From positions 62,001 to 126,000 of the forward strand of contig NZ_QLZD01000027.1 of NCBI RefSeq assembly GCF_008636115.1: a stretch of DNA of 64,000 nt. The letters run 5' to 3'. Position 1 is the first letter of the stretch; every line of letters begins with the position of its first letter. The notes beneath the pieces are model-generated. The model was not told where the DNA came from. It was given only the letters and a program-made list of their open reading frames with translations, and ran no database searches. Positions 44,317 through 53,794 of the stretch are shown here, one piece after another. The position numbers and the translations under genes were made by a program. The DNA is from Candidatus Tokpelaia sp. GTDB lineage: Bacteria > Pseudomonadota > Alphaproteobacteria > Rhizobiales > Rhizobiaceae.

Positions 44317-44545
44317 TTATAGCTAATCAGAAACCGAAGGGGCGCGCGGAGCGAGCAAACCGAAGGGGCGTGCGTAAGCCAAGCAAACCGAAGGGGCGCG
44401 CGTAAGCCAAGCAAACCGAAGGGGCGTGCGTAAGCCAAGCAAACCGAAGGGGCGTGCGTAAGCCGGGCAAACAGCGCCCGGGTTGGACAGGCTAGCCTGT
44501 GGCGGCGGGCGCAACAAAGAACAGGCGCGCGTAAGCCGGGAAAAA
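44317..44545. repeat. Repeat element, locus 3 (five units plus module)
   Basis: The border TTATAGCTAATCAG (44317-44330) is followed by five units of 26-27 bases, each with ACCGAAGGGGCG(C/T)GCG. Next come CAAACAGCGCCCGGGTTGG and a GGCGGGCGCAACAAAGAAC module ending in GGCGCGCGTAAGCC. This is the most complete copy in the window. It lies between ecfG and a kinase gene. Confidence 0.85.
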
Positions 44546-45024
44546 TACGGTCAAGGCGCAGCCCTGTTCCGCCTTTCCGGAAAGTGACAGCCTTGCGCTT
44601 ATCAGCAGCAAATTTTGCCCTCTGACAGCGGGCACAAAAGGCCGCTTACATTAGCCGTCTTATTATTTTATTGCATGTTTATCCCGGTGCACCCTTTAAA
44701 ATCCCCAAGGCAAAATATCAAAGCCCAACTACCGTGAATAGTGCCTTAAAAACAGTTTAACCGCTTTATTGGCTGCTCTATTGCCGCCGGGCAACAGGGA
44801 GATGCTACTATTTTAGCAAATTATCGCTTTCCTGCCCGGCAAAATTATTATGCTGAGTCCGTCTGTAACAGCGCAAGAAATATAAGCTTTTATTTACCAA
44901 AACAAAATTTTCTGCGAAAAAGCCTCGCTTGTTTACATTCTATAGAGACAGACTGCTTATAAATCTTTGAGCCAAAGCCGAACCCTTGGCTTTGGCGCCT
45001 CGAAATTTCAGGGTGAGTTTTGCT
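44546..45024. other. Non-coding gap before the membrane kinase
   Basis: I see no gene. TTTACA near 44931 and TATAAA near 44959 may form a promoter with a long spacer, but I do not rate it. The rest is AT-rich. Confidence 0.35.
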
Positions 45025-46398
45025 ATGGCTGTCCCCCATGCCACAAAATATAGAGCGGCACAGCGCACACCGCAACCGGTGCCGGCGGCTTATAATGCGG
45101 CAGGCTTTGCAACAGGCCGCGATAAAAAAGCCCAATCCGGCAAAGCCGGCAAGCACGCCGGCAGCAAGAGAGTGACGGCCGGCCAGGCTCTGGAATCGGG
45201 TGAAAAATTATGGAAAAAAATTATCGCCTGGTGCATATTGGTTTGCGCTCCCGGCGCGGCAATGGCTTTGCTGGTTTTTGTCTGGCAGCTAAACGGCGCG
45301 CTGGAGCATGTAACCGCGACTGATACCGGCCCGGTTGCGCAAAACACCGCCTTGACCCCGCTATTGCGAGATAAATCTGCCGCTGCTGCCAATAAGCCCT
45401 CTGATGTCGCCGGCAATCGGCTCACTTTTATCCAGCGCCCGCCGATGGCGGCCGGGCAAACGAGCCAAAACCGCGCTTATAGTGCGGATTTGCGGTTTTT
45501 GCATACCGGGCTTATTTATTCTTCCTTTCTGGTGCTGATTGCCAGCCTTTGCATTGCCCTGTTACTGGTACGCTTTATGGTGCGTGACAAACACCGCCGT
45601 CACGCTTATCAAACTTTGCTGGCCAATAGTGATACGGCACTGGAAAGCCGGGTGCGCCACCGCACGGCGCATTTGACCAAAGCCCGTCACCTGGCTGAAA
45701 AAGAAAGACAGCGCGCCGAATTATTATTGCAGGATACCAGCCACCGGGTCGGCAATTCTCTGGCCACTATCTCTTCGCTATTGGGGCTGCAACTGCGCCA
45801 ATGCCATGACAAACAGGGACAAAAGGCGCTTTTATCGGCGCGGGATCGTATCCAGACCATTTCTGCCGCCCATCGGCGTCTGCGGCTGGGCCGGGATATG
45901 GAAACAGCCTCAGTGGGAGAGTTTTTAAGCGCCGTTATTCATGATATAGAAAACGGGTTGAGCGCGGCGCAGCGCCGTCATATCACTATTGAAAGCCGTT
46001 TTGAGCCTTGCTTTCTGCCGGCGCGTGATGTAACAACTCTGGGCATTATTCTGGGTGAGCTGGTAATCAATGCGGTTAAACACGCCTTTCCCGGTGGCCG
46101 GCGGGGGAAAATTACCGTCACTTTCGGCAAATTAAACGGCAAATCCCTGCGCCTGATTGTTGAAGATGACGGCATTGGCCTGCCCCCCGCCCTGCGCCTT
46201 GCCAAAACAGCGGAATATGAACAAAAAGGAGAGCCGGGGCAAGGCCTGGGGCGGCTGATTATATCACAGCTTGCCGCACAATTTAACGCCAGACCGCAAT
46301 TTTCAAACAGCGCCAAAGGCGGCAGCCGCATTATTATCCCTTTGTTAAACAGCCAGGCTGAAAACAAAAAATTTGCAGCAAAAAAAGCCGCGGCCTGA
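45025..46398 (+). CDS. Membrane HisKA_2 sensor kinase (PhyK-like)
   Basis: The 457-residue protein from the ATG at 45025 (GGGTGAG upstream) has two membrane helices (about 65-90 and 165-190) enclosing a periplasmic loop. A cytoplasmic HisKA_2 domain follows, with the acceptor in QDTSHRVGNSLATISSLLGLQLR. The ATPase domain has ELVINAVKHAFPGGRRGKI and GQGLGRLIISQLAAQF. Kinases of this family next to phyR/ecfG phosphorylate PhyR, so I take this as a PhyK-like sensor. A TTG at 44986 is a weaker start. Confidence 0.82.
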   Translation: MAVPHATKYRAAQRTPQPVPAAYNAAGFATGRDKKAQSGKAGKHAGSKRVTAGQALESGEKLWKKIIAWCILVCAPGAAMALLVFVWQLNGALEHVTATDTGPVAQNTALTPLLRDKSAAAANKPSDVAGNRLTFIQRPPMAAGQTSQNRAYSADLRFLHTGLIYSSFLVLIASLCIALLLVRFMVRDKHRRHAYQTLLANSDTALESRVRHRTAHLTKARHLAEKERQRAELLLQDTSHRVGNSLATISSLLGLQLRQCHDKQGQKALLSARDRIQTISAAHRRLRLGRDMETASVGEFLSAVIHDIENGLSAAQRRHITIESRFEPCFLPARDVTTLGIILGELVINAVKHAFPGGRRGKITVTFGKLNGKSLRLIVEDDGIGLPPALRLAKTAEYEQKGEPGQGLGRLIISQLAAQFNARPQFSNSAKGGSRIIIPLLNSQAENKKFAAKKAAA

Positions 46399-46439
46399 GA
46401 CAGCCCGCCACCCGACCTGCTCATGCTCACATTTCCAGC

Positions 46440-46898
46440 CTATTTGTCAGACTGTGCGCCTTTGCCGCGCCACAGGCTATAAACCGCGGCAGCACCGGTC
46501 GCCAGCACCGCCAGCCGGCCGATTTTTTTATAAGATCTGACCCCCATAGCCAATAAGGCCGGCGCCGCTGCCATGGCCGTGCCCGCCAGCAGCCTTTTTT
46601 GCTCAGGGGCAAGAAAAGCCTGTTGTTTTCTCTTTTGCCGATCCAGGCTGATTTTCAGGCAAATTACACCGATAAAAGCAATCAGCAGCCAGATAAGCAT
46701 CAGAACAGCCGCCGCTTTAATGGGCGACATCACGCTCTGTATATAGAAAAAAAGCATTACACAGGCAAAAAACGCTGCAAAAAACAAAGCCGCAGCAATT
46801 CCAGCCCAACACACAGCCTGCATTTTGGTTTTTTTGACAAAAGCTTTGACATTATCTGCGGCAAATTTGCCGAAAAAGGGGAAAAGAAGGTTAAGCAT
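46440..46898 (-). CDS. Phage-holin-like superfamily membrane protein
   Basis: The 152-residue protein has two central membrane helices (AVCWAGIAAALFFAAFFACVMLFFYI and AAVLMLIWLLIAFIGVICLKI) and a third hydrophobic patch near the C-terminus. It resembles the holin-3-6-type proteins often found beside YqjD/ElaB-like genes and induced in stress. The ATG at 46898 is chosen because the upstream extension (to 46937) is Ala/Lys-rich and unlike the family. It is likely to be co-expressed with 47116-47439. Confidence 0.65.
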   Translation of the reverse strand: MLNLLFPFFGKFAADNVKAFVKKTKMQAVCWAGIAAALFFAAFFACVMLFFYIQSVMSPIKAAAVLMLIWLLIAFIGVICLKISLDRQKRKQQAFLAPEQKRLLAGTAMAAAPALLAMGVRSYKKIGRLAVLATGAAAVYSLWRGKGAQSDK

Positions 46899-47115
46899 AA
46901 TAGTCAGACACCTTTGCGCCCTTTTGGCTGCCGCCAAGGCCGATACGGCGCTTAACGACTGCCGCTGTAAATTTCACCGCCCAAAGCCTGAAACGGATAA
47001 CAGATTACACTCCGCTTTTTGCTTTGCCGGCGCTGCTGTTTTAAAGCCGGAACCACATCGGCCGGCACACCCAAACTGCGCCGGCGGTCTATGGCTGCGG
47101 CATCAAAATCCTGCT

Positions 47116-47439
47116 CTAGCGGCTGGCCAGCAGCGCCAGCACAAAACCAATACCGGCGGCAACAGCCACACTGGTCAGCGGCTTGCTGCGAATAGTTTCG
47201 CTCATATTTTCCTGTGCCTTATGGCTTGCCTCGCGCACATAATCACCGCCATGCTCGCGCGCCTCTTCCAGAAAATGCGCTGTTTTAGCCTTGAGCGAAC
47301 GCAATTCTGCTGCCCCCATAGTTGTAATACTGCCGGCCAGCGACTCAGCCTTTTCACGCATTTTATGCAGTTGGCGCTCAATATCCCGCGCTTCTGCCGC
47401 ATGCGCATTTTCTTTTTTCACATCTGTTGCTTTTGCCAT
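47116..47439 (-). CDS. DUF883/ElaB-YqjD-like membrane-anchored protein
   Basis: The 107-residue protein has a charged helical body (EARDIERQLHKMREKAESLAGSI and a coil rich in Glu, Ala and Lys) and a C-terminal membrane helix (LTSVAVAAGIGFVLALLASR). This is the layout of the ElaB/YqjD ribosome-binding, stress-induced family. GGGAGTGGTTTC precedes the ATG. Its place near ecfG fits a stress role, but I see no GGAAC promoter upstream of it. Confidence 0.75.
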   Translation of the reverse strand: MAKATDVKKENAHAAEARDIERQLHKMREKAESLAGSITTMGAAELRSLKAKTAHFLEEAREHGGDYVREASHKAQENMSETIRSKPLTSVAVAAGIGFVLALLASR

Positions 47440-47696
47440 GAAACCACTCCCAAATTACCAATAGGCGCCGCGATTGCGCTATTCTAGCACATAATCACAG
47501 CAATAAAGCGCCAAAATCACTTTAATAACGGAATTTTTATTTTCCTTTCTCTATCGGCGCCGTGACAAGATAAACCCGCCCGCTAGCGATGATAAAACCT
47601 TCCCTGCAAGCTTGCAAGAGGCAAAGCGTCAATGATAAAACCTTCTTCAGTGCCGGTCTCCGTAACAGACAGAGAGCAAAAACGGGAGTTGCGTTA

Positions 47697-48512
47697 ATGT
47701 CTTTCACTATAGCCAGTTGGAATATCAACTCTGTCCGCCTGCGATTGCCGATTGTCTTGCGCTTTCTGGCTGAATACCGGCCGGATATTTTATGCCTGCA
47801 GGAAACAAAATGCCCCGATGCGCTGTTTCCGCTACAGCCTTTGGCGGCAGCCGGCTATGCTTATGCGGCGCTTAACGGCCAGAAGGGCTATCACGGCGTT
47901 GCCACACTATCGCGCCTGCCCTTTATACAGACAAACAGGAGGCTGTTTTGCGGGCGCCATGATTGCCGCCATATAGAGGCGACAATAGAGTATCAGGGCA
48001 AAAAAATTCATATTCACAATGTTTATGCCCCCGCCGGCGGTGATGAAGCCGACCCGGCGCTTAACCCCAAATTTGCCCATAAACTGCAATTTCTGGAAGA
48101 AATGCACAGTTTCCCCGCGGATCAAGGGGACGGCTGCGCTTCACTGCTGGTGGGAGATTTAAACATTGCGCCGCTGGAAAATGATGTCTGGTCGCATAAG
48201 CAAATGTTGAAAGTCGTCAGCCATACGCCGATTGAAACAAAAGAGCTGCTTGGCGCCCAAAAAGCCGGCGGCTGGGTTGATATTTTGCGGGCAAAAGTGC
48301 CGCCCGAGACCAGGCTTTATACCTGGTGGAGTTATCGCGCCCGCGACTGGGCGGCCTCTAATCGCGGCCGCCGGCTGGATCATATCTGGTCTTCGCCCGA
48401 TTTATTGCCGTTTCTGGACAAAATCACTATTTGCCGTGAAGCGCGCGGCTGGGAAAGGCCCTCCGATCATGTGCCGGTTATGGCGCATTTTTCCCCGCCG
48501 CAATCTTTGTAA
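47697..48512 (+). CDS. xth: Exodeoxyribonuclease III
   Basis: The 271-residue AP endonuclease/exonuclease starts at ATG 47697 (GGGAG upstream). Motifs are IASWNINSVRLRLP, CLQETKCPD (metal-binding Glu), HNVYAPAGGDE, VGDLNIAP and the C-terminal SDHVPVMA. It acts in base-excision repair. The frame is open to 47589, but that start gives a non-family leader. Confidence 0.93.
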   Translation: MSFTIASWNINSVRLRLPIVLRFLAEYRPDILCLQETKCPDALFPLQPLAAAGYAYAALNGQKGYHGVATLSRLPFIQTNRRLFCGRHDCRHIEATIEYQGKKIHIHNVYAPAGGDEADPALNPKFAHKLQFLEEMHSFPADQGDGCASLLVGDLNIAPLENDVWSHKQMLKVVSHTPIETKELLGAQKAGGWVDILRAKVPPETRLYTWWSYRARDWAASNRGRRLDHIWSSPDLLPFLDKITICREARGWERPSDHVPVMAHFSPPQSL

Positions 48513-48627
48513 AGTGCCGGCGGTGCAGGCAGCCGCATTATACGGGCGGTCACGCTTTGGCGGCCTGTGTCGATAAAATTTTCTTTGCCGTTTTTTAACT
48601 TTTATTTGTGAAAAAATATTTATCCTA

Positions 48628-48657
48628 TTGACAAATTTTCAAAATAGACGGGATACA
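48628..48657 (+). promoter_or_regulatory. Possible promoter of the efflux lipoprotein gene
   Basis: TTGACA (48628-48633) is a perfect -35, but the -10 (GATACA at 48652, 18-base spacer) is weak. Confidence 0.35.
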
Positions 48658-48832
48658 GAGAGAGGTTCTTTTGCGGAATTATTGCAATTTGGCAAAACCG
48701 GCTCTTTTGATTCCGGCGGGCGGCAGATTATGTTTGTTTTGCCTGTCGGGACTGTTTTGCCTGCTCTGTAAAATTTCATAGCCGGGCATTTGCTTTGCCG
48801 GGAGCGGCAAAAAAGAAAGTATCGGTAAGGCA

Positions 48833-50470
48833 ATGGCTCGTATTTGCAACCGCAAAATGCCGTTTTTTGGCCGGGCGTTTTTTACGCGCCTTAAACAGGC
48901 CAGCACAAAAAGCCTGTCTTTGGCCGGTATCGGCGCCTGCCCGGCAACCAAAAACAGTATAATCGGGTTTTGCGCCTTTTTGCTTGCCTCCTGCGCTGTC
49001 GGGCCGGATTATAAAAAGCCTGATGTGGCGCTGCCGGCCCAATGGGGAGATAAAGCGGCGACAACAGCCGCAGACGCGGCGGGCCAAAACAGGCAGGCGG
49101 AACTGGCGGGCTGGTGGCGGCGTCTGCGCGACCCGTTATTGGATCAAATGGTGACCGCCGCTATCAGCGATAATCTGGATATTGCCTCTGCCAAAGCGCG
49201 TGTGCGCGAGGCGCGCGCCCTCGCCTGGCAAACGGCCGGCGCCCTGTTCCCCAGCCTGGATAGCGATGCCAGCTATAAGCGCCGGAAGACCGGCGGCCCG
49301 TTCAGCGTGACGCAGGATCATTATGGCGGCAGTTTTGATTCCGCCTGGGAGATTGATTTATTCGGTTTGAACCGGCGGGCGCTGGAGGCAGCGCAGGCCG
49401 GCTTTGCCGCGGCGCAAGAAGATCTGCGCGCCGTAATGGTAACCCTTATTGGCGATGTCGCCTCTAATTATGTGGAAGCGCGCCGCCTGCAGGCACAGTT
49501 GCGCCTGAGTGAAGACACCGCCCGCAGCCAGCGCCAGACGGCGGATTTAATCGGCCGCAAATTTCAGACCGGAGCTGTTTCCAATCTTGATGCCAATAAT
49601 GCGGCCGGTCAGGCAGCCGATATGGAAGCCAATATTCCGCGGCTCACCGGGCAATTAGCGGTGATCAAACACCGTCTGGCCGTTTTATTGGGGCAGCCGC
49701 CGGCTGCGGTGAATGATTTGATTGAGTCAAATTATTACCGGCAAGCCGGTGATATTCCGGTAGTGCCGGGGCAGTTGCCGGCAACAATCCCTGCCGATAT
49801 TTTGCTTTCCCGCCCTGATGTCCGCGCCGCCGAGCGCCGTCTGGCGCAATCCACTGCGACTATCGGCCAAAGGGAAGCCCAGCGCTACCCGGCAATCAGC
49901 CTGACCGGCAATATTGCCACTAATGCCACCCACCCCGATAATCTGGGGAAAAATTCTTCCATTAGCTGGGTTTTCGGCCCCAGTATCAGCCTGCCGCTGT
50001 TTCGCGGCGGCGCGCTGGTAGCGGGGGTGGAAATTGCCCGCGCCCAGCGTGACCGGAACTTTATTGCCTTGCGTTCGGCTGTGTTAACAGCGCTGGAAGA
50101 TGTGGAAAATGCACTGGTTTCGCTAAAAAATGACAAATTGCTGGCGGCAAAGGAGACTGAAGCCGCCAATGCTTACCAAACCTCGCTCACTTTATCGCGT
50201 AATTTATATGAATCCGGCAATACCAGCTTTCTGGAATTGCTGACCGCCGAACGCTCCTATTTTTCTGCCCGGCAAGGTGCCCTGAATGCCCGTGCCGCCG
50301 CTACAACGGATTATATCAGCCTGATGAAAGCTTTGGGTGGCGGCTGGGACGGCCTGGTGGATTATCGAAAACCTGAAATTATTGACAAAAACACCGGCCC
50401 GCATTTTGGCAAATTGCCGACATTGAGCGAACCGCCAATGCAGCCGCAAAGCGCACAAGATAATAGCTAA
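48833..50470 (+). CDS. Outer-membrane efflux lipoprotein (NodT/OprM family)
   Basis: The 545-residue protein is the outer-membrane channel of a tripartite efflux system. An unusually long N-terminus (about 50 residues) leads to the lipobox FLLASCAVGPDYKKP. Two homologous OEP repeats follow, with YVEARRLQAQLRLSEDTARSQRQTADLI and a second similar segment, and the signature ARAQRDRNFIALRSAVLTALEDVENALVSLKNDK. A periplasmic adaptor and an inner-membrane pump are not next to it. An internal TTG might be the real start. Confidence 0.87.
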   Translation: MARICNRKMPFFGRAFFTRLKQASTKSLSLAGIGACPATKNSIIGFCAFLLASCAVGPDYKKPDVALPAQWGDKAATTAADAAGQNRQAELAGWWRRLRDPLLDQMVTAAISDNLDIASAKARVREARALAWQTAGALFPSLDSDASYKRRKTGGPFSVTQDHYGGSFDSAWEIDLFGLNRRALEAAQAGFAAAQEDLRAVMVTLIGDVASNYVEARRLQAQLRLSEDTARSQRQTADLIGRKFQTGAVSNLDANNAAGQAADMEANIPRLTGQLAVIKHRLAVLLGQPPAAVNDLIESNYYRQAGDIPVVPGQLPATIPADILLSRPDVRAAERRLAQSTATIGQREAQRYPAISLTGNIATNATHPDNLGKNSSISWVFGPSISLPLFRGGALVAGVEIARAQRDRNFIALRSAVLTALEDVENALVSLKNDKLLAAKETEAANAYQTSLTLSRNLYESGNTSFLELLTAERSYFSARQGALNARAAATTDYISLMKALGGGWDGLVDYRKPEIIDKNTGPHFGKLPTLSEPPMQPQSAQDNS

Positions 50471-51283
50471 AGGCAGAAAAACCGGGCGCAAAGCCGGCGG
50501 CAGCGCCTTCACCTGCAAGCTGCCAATGAGTAACAGGCGCGCCGGCAAAACACAAAGCCGGCGGCAGTGCCTGTGCCTGCCTGCAACCGGACAAACAGGC
50601 AAGGCAATATTAGCAAAAGCGCAATAATCCGCCCTGCCCTCGTTTTTATCCAGAGGCGCAAACAAAATCAGCGGCAAGGCCTTTGCCTCTCTTCGATCGC
50701 CTCTGCCATATTCACAAAGCGCACAAGATAATAGTTAAAGGCAGAAAACAAGGCAAAAAGCCGGCGGCAATGCCGACAGACTTTTTAGCTACCACTATAA
50801 TCTGCTTTCACTGTTATGGTTGAGTCTTTTGCTGCTGCGCCTGCACTTTTAAAGTGCCATCTACAAAATTATCATAGCCTGGCCAGAATTTATCAGAGCT
50901 GGCAGATAACAAAAAAAGCGGCTGTGCAGGCCGCTGCGGTTTTAGACATTTTCTTTCTCCCCAGCTATTCCGCTGCCGTCAATATTGTCAGCAACAAGAT
51001 ACCCGGATAGTCCTACCTTTTTGGCTTCTGGCCGGGCAAAATATCGTTCAGCCCCATATAGCCTGTCGCCCGCGGCTTTGGCCGCTGCCATATCGCCGCT
51101 GCCCTTTAAAGCCGCCATCATATTTGCCGTTAAACATTGCCCATTCAGCAGCGCGGCACCCGACCCGCCCCTGGTCGTTAACCGGTGCCGGCAATGACAG
51201 GCAGGCCTTATGCCTCGATAGCATTTTTCAAGAAACGTTCTATCTGACTGACAAAATCACTGCTGCCGCACTGCCAGATTTAT
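50471..51283. other. Gap of about 800 bases with duplicated gene tail
   Basis: I see no gene. The sequence repeats AAGCCGGCGGCAGTGCC-like segments three times and contains a second copy of the tail of the efflux gene. The tilS-ftsH genes usual after pal are not here. Confidence 0.45.
50715..50748 (+). repeat. Duplicated 3' end of the efflux lipoprotein gene
   Basis: 34 bases repeat 50447-50480 with one change, including the stop region. A looser match continues to about 50774. Confidence 0.8.
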
Positions 51284-51314
51284 AAAAGCCGCCCCCGCCC
51301 GGTCAGCGGCTTTT
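51284..51314 (-). terminator. Rho-independent terminator after pal
   Basis: AAAAGCCGC (51284-51292) and GCGGCTTTT (51306-51314) form a nine-base stem with a T-rich exit on the minus strand. Confidence 0.7.
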
Positions 51315-51360
51315 GTATCTTCACGCAATCGCCGTGTCCGGCGTGCTTACCCACCCGCTT

Positions 51361-51852
51361 TTATTGGGCAGCATTATTGATAACGGTTACAGCCCGGCGG
51401 TTTTGCGACCAGCAGCTAATATCGTCACACACAGCAACCGGGCGTTCCTTACCATAGGAAATTGTTTTCATACGGCGCATAGCCACACCCTGCGAAGCCA
51501 GATAATTTCTGGCAGAAACAGCACGGCGCTGCCCCAGAGCCAAATTATATTCTCGCGTGCCGCGCTCATCGGCATGGCCTTCTACGGTTATTGTATATTG
51601 CGGATAGCGATTCAGCCATTGCGCCTGGCGCTGCAAAGTTTTTTGCCCGTCAGCGCGAATAGAAGAAGAATCAAGGTCAAAAAATACCCGATCGCCGACA
51701 TTAACCGTAAAATCCTGCACTGAACCGGGCTTGGCATTATACCCCATACCCGAATTATTAAAGGAATTCCGCCCGGTGCCGCAGCCCGCCAATGCGGCGG
51801 AAAGGCACAGTGCCGCGAAAAGCTTACTATAAGTTTTGTTTAAAAGACGCAT
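51361..51852 (-). CDS. pal: Peptidoglycan-associated lipoprotein Pal
   Basis: The 163-residue lipoprotein starts at ATG 51852 (GGGAG upstream). The lipobox is AALAGCG, and an OmpA-like domain binds diaminopimelate: VFFDLDSSSIRADGQKTLQRQAQWL, EGHADERGTREYNLALGQRRA and ARNYLASQGV. It links the outer membrane to peptidoglycan and to TolB. It is the last gene of tolQ-tolR-tolA-tolB-pal on the minus strand. Confidence 0.95.
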   Translation of the reverse strand: MRLLNKTYSKLFAALCLSAALAGCGTGRNSFNNSGMGYNAKPGSVQDFTVNVGDRVFFDLDSSSIRADGQKTLQRQAQWLNRYPQYTITVEGHADERGTREYNLALGQRRAVSARNYLASQGVAMRRMKTISYGKERPVAVCDDISCWSQNRRAVTVINNAAQ

Positions 51853-52050
51853 AAGCAAACACTCCCTTTGACTTAGCGATAATCTGAAGCCCGGTGTAAA
51901 AGACACAAATACTTTGCGCAGTCTAGCACAAAATTACGCGCTGCTGCTTTTTGCCTTGAAAAATAAAAAGATTTCCCCCGTTTTTTTTACAAACCGGCCG
52001 CGACAGGCTGCATATATTCTGCCCTGCCGCCAACAGGCGGGCGACAAAAT

Positions 52051-53379
52051 TTAATCCAGCAAAGGCGACCAGGCCGGATCGGAAGCGCCATGCGGCGTTG
52101 GCACCCGCCTTTCATTGCGGCCGGTAATATCAATACTGTGCAGCTCTGATTCCTGGCCGGCATTCTGGCGGAAAAAAATCAGAACGCGGCCATTAGGCGC
52201 CCAGGTCGGCCCTTCATTATGAAAGCCGGAGGTCAAAATACGCTCACCTGTGCCGTCCGGCCGCATGACACCAATAGAAAACTGCCTGTCTGTCAGCTTG
52301 GTAAAGGCAATATAATCACCGCGGGGCGACCATACGGGCGTAGAATAACTGCCGTCACCAAAGGAAATACGCTTTTGATCGCTGCCATCGGCATTCATAA
52401 CATAAATTTGCTGTTTGCCGTTACGATCTGTCTCAAAAACAATCTTTCCGCCGTCAGGCGAATAAGAGCCGCCTGTATTGATAGCACTGCCGGAAGTCAG
52501 CCTGCTTGTCTGATGTGTGGTTAAATCCATTGTATAAATATTGGAGCCGCCATCATCTTCCAACAGGCTCATAATCACTTTTTGCCCATTGGGGGAAAAA
52601 CGCGGCGCAATAGTCATATTGGGAAAACGGCCGACCAGCTCTCTTTTGCCGTCTTCTATCTGCTGGAGATAAACCCGCGGCGCATCATCACCCGGACGGC
52701 TGCCGCTAAAGGCCATATAAGTAATTTCCTGCCTTGTGGGAGAAAAACGCGGCGTCAACACCATTTCGCGGCCATCGCTCAAATAGCTTAAATTGGCGCC
52801 GTCCTGATCCATAATAGCCAGTCTTTTAATACGCGCATTTTTTGGCCCGGTTTCGTCAACAAAGACAATACGCGTGTCAAAATAGCCCTTTTCCCCGGTC
52901 ATTTTACGATAAATGGCATCGGCAATAATATGGGCAATGCGCCGCCAGCTATCTTCGGGCGCATAAAACTGCCGCCCTTCCATTTGCGTATGGCCGTAAA
53001 TATCCCACAGCCGAAACTCCACCCGCAGGCGGCCGTCTGCCTCGCGCCCCACCCGCCCGGTGGCCAGCCCCTGCGCCTGAATTTGCTGCCAGTCATTAAA
53101 ACGCGGCGGCACATCAGGATTAGTGATATTTTCCAGAAAAATACTTTTATCCAGCGGGCGGAACAGGCCGGAGCGCTCTAAATCGGCGGCAATAACCTCA
53201 CTGATTTTTTGCCCCATATCATCATCGGCAATAAAATCGGTAATCGCAATAGGAATCGGGTTAAAATTGCCGCCGGAGACATCAACCACAACCTGCGCTC
53301 TGCCATAATGCACGGCCGCTGTCATAAAAGACAACACGGCAAGCGGCAAAAAGCCCCAATATTTCGCCTGATATTTCAT
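52051..53379 (-). CDS. tolB: Tol-Pal periplasmic protein TolB
   Basis: The 442-residue protein has a signal peptide ending near YGRAQ, an N-terminal domain (INIAITDF-type core with [10 protein letters not shown]) and a six-bladed beta-propeller of repeats such as [36 protein letters not shown] and [11 protein letters not shown]. It binds Pal. It is separated from tolA by 415 bases. Confidence 0.95.
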   Translation of the reverse strand: MKYQAKYWGFLPLAVLSFMTAAVHYGRAQVVVDVSGGNFNPIPIAITDFIADDDMGQKISEVIAADLERSGLFRPLDKSIFLENITNPDVPPRFNDWQQIQAQGLATGRVGREADGRLRVEFRLWDIYGHTQMEGRQFYAPEDSWRRIAHIIADAIYRKMTGEKGYFDTRIVFVDETGPKNARIKRLAIMDQDGANLSYLSDGREMVLTPRFSPTRQEITYMAFSGSRPGDDAPRVYLQQIEDGKRELVGRFPNMTIAPRFSPNGQKVIMSLLEDDGGSNIYTMDLTTHQTSRLTSGSAINTGGSYSPDGGKIVFETDRNGKQQIYVMNADGSDQKRISFGDGSYSTPVWSPRGDYIAFTKLTDRQFSIGVMRPDGTGERILTSGFHNEGPTWAPNGRVLIFFRQNAGQESELHSIDITGRNERRVPTPHGASDPAWSPLLD

Positions 53380-53794
53380 TTTTTACAACCAATCAGTCTA
53401 TTTCGAGGAATTTTCACATTTCCCCGGCCATAATTATTATTAAACGCGGTAATTGCGGCATTATTCGGGAAATACCGGCCTTGTTTTGCAAGAAAAAAAG
53501 GCTTTTAGCGATTTTTTGTTAAAAACAACTGAAAGCAGCAAAGGCGGCAGCCAAATCTGCCAATAAATGCGAAATAAACAGATAAAATATATTGAGCAGA
53601 AAAGCACCGCTCCGCCGGCGCAGCGCTGCTATTTTTCTCCCCCTGCCCTTAAGCAGGAAGCAGCGATAAGTCCGGCCAAAACAAGAGCTGCCGGCGCCTG
53701 ATTTATCACTATATTGCTCTATCGGCGCGGAAGAATCCCTGCCGCCGGCCACCACCGGCCGGCAAAACAGGCCTATGCCGATTTTATGATACTA
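53380..53794. other. Gap between tolA and tolB
   Basis: 415 bases with no gene I can support. Most Rhizobiales have tolA and tolB much closer, so this may be an insertion or decayed sequence. AT-rich and GC-rich patches alternate. Confidence 0.4.

Noticed and set aside
44333-44470. CRISPR-like array of 26-bp repeats
   Set aside because: Units are directly adjacent with no unique spacers, and no cas genes are present.
46952-47115. Open minus-strand frame ending in YPFQALGGEIYSGSR between the holin-like and DUF883 genes
   Set aside because: It reads well for about 50 codons but has no ATG and no clear ribosome site; possibly a small gene with GTG or TTG start, but unsupported.
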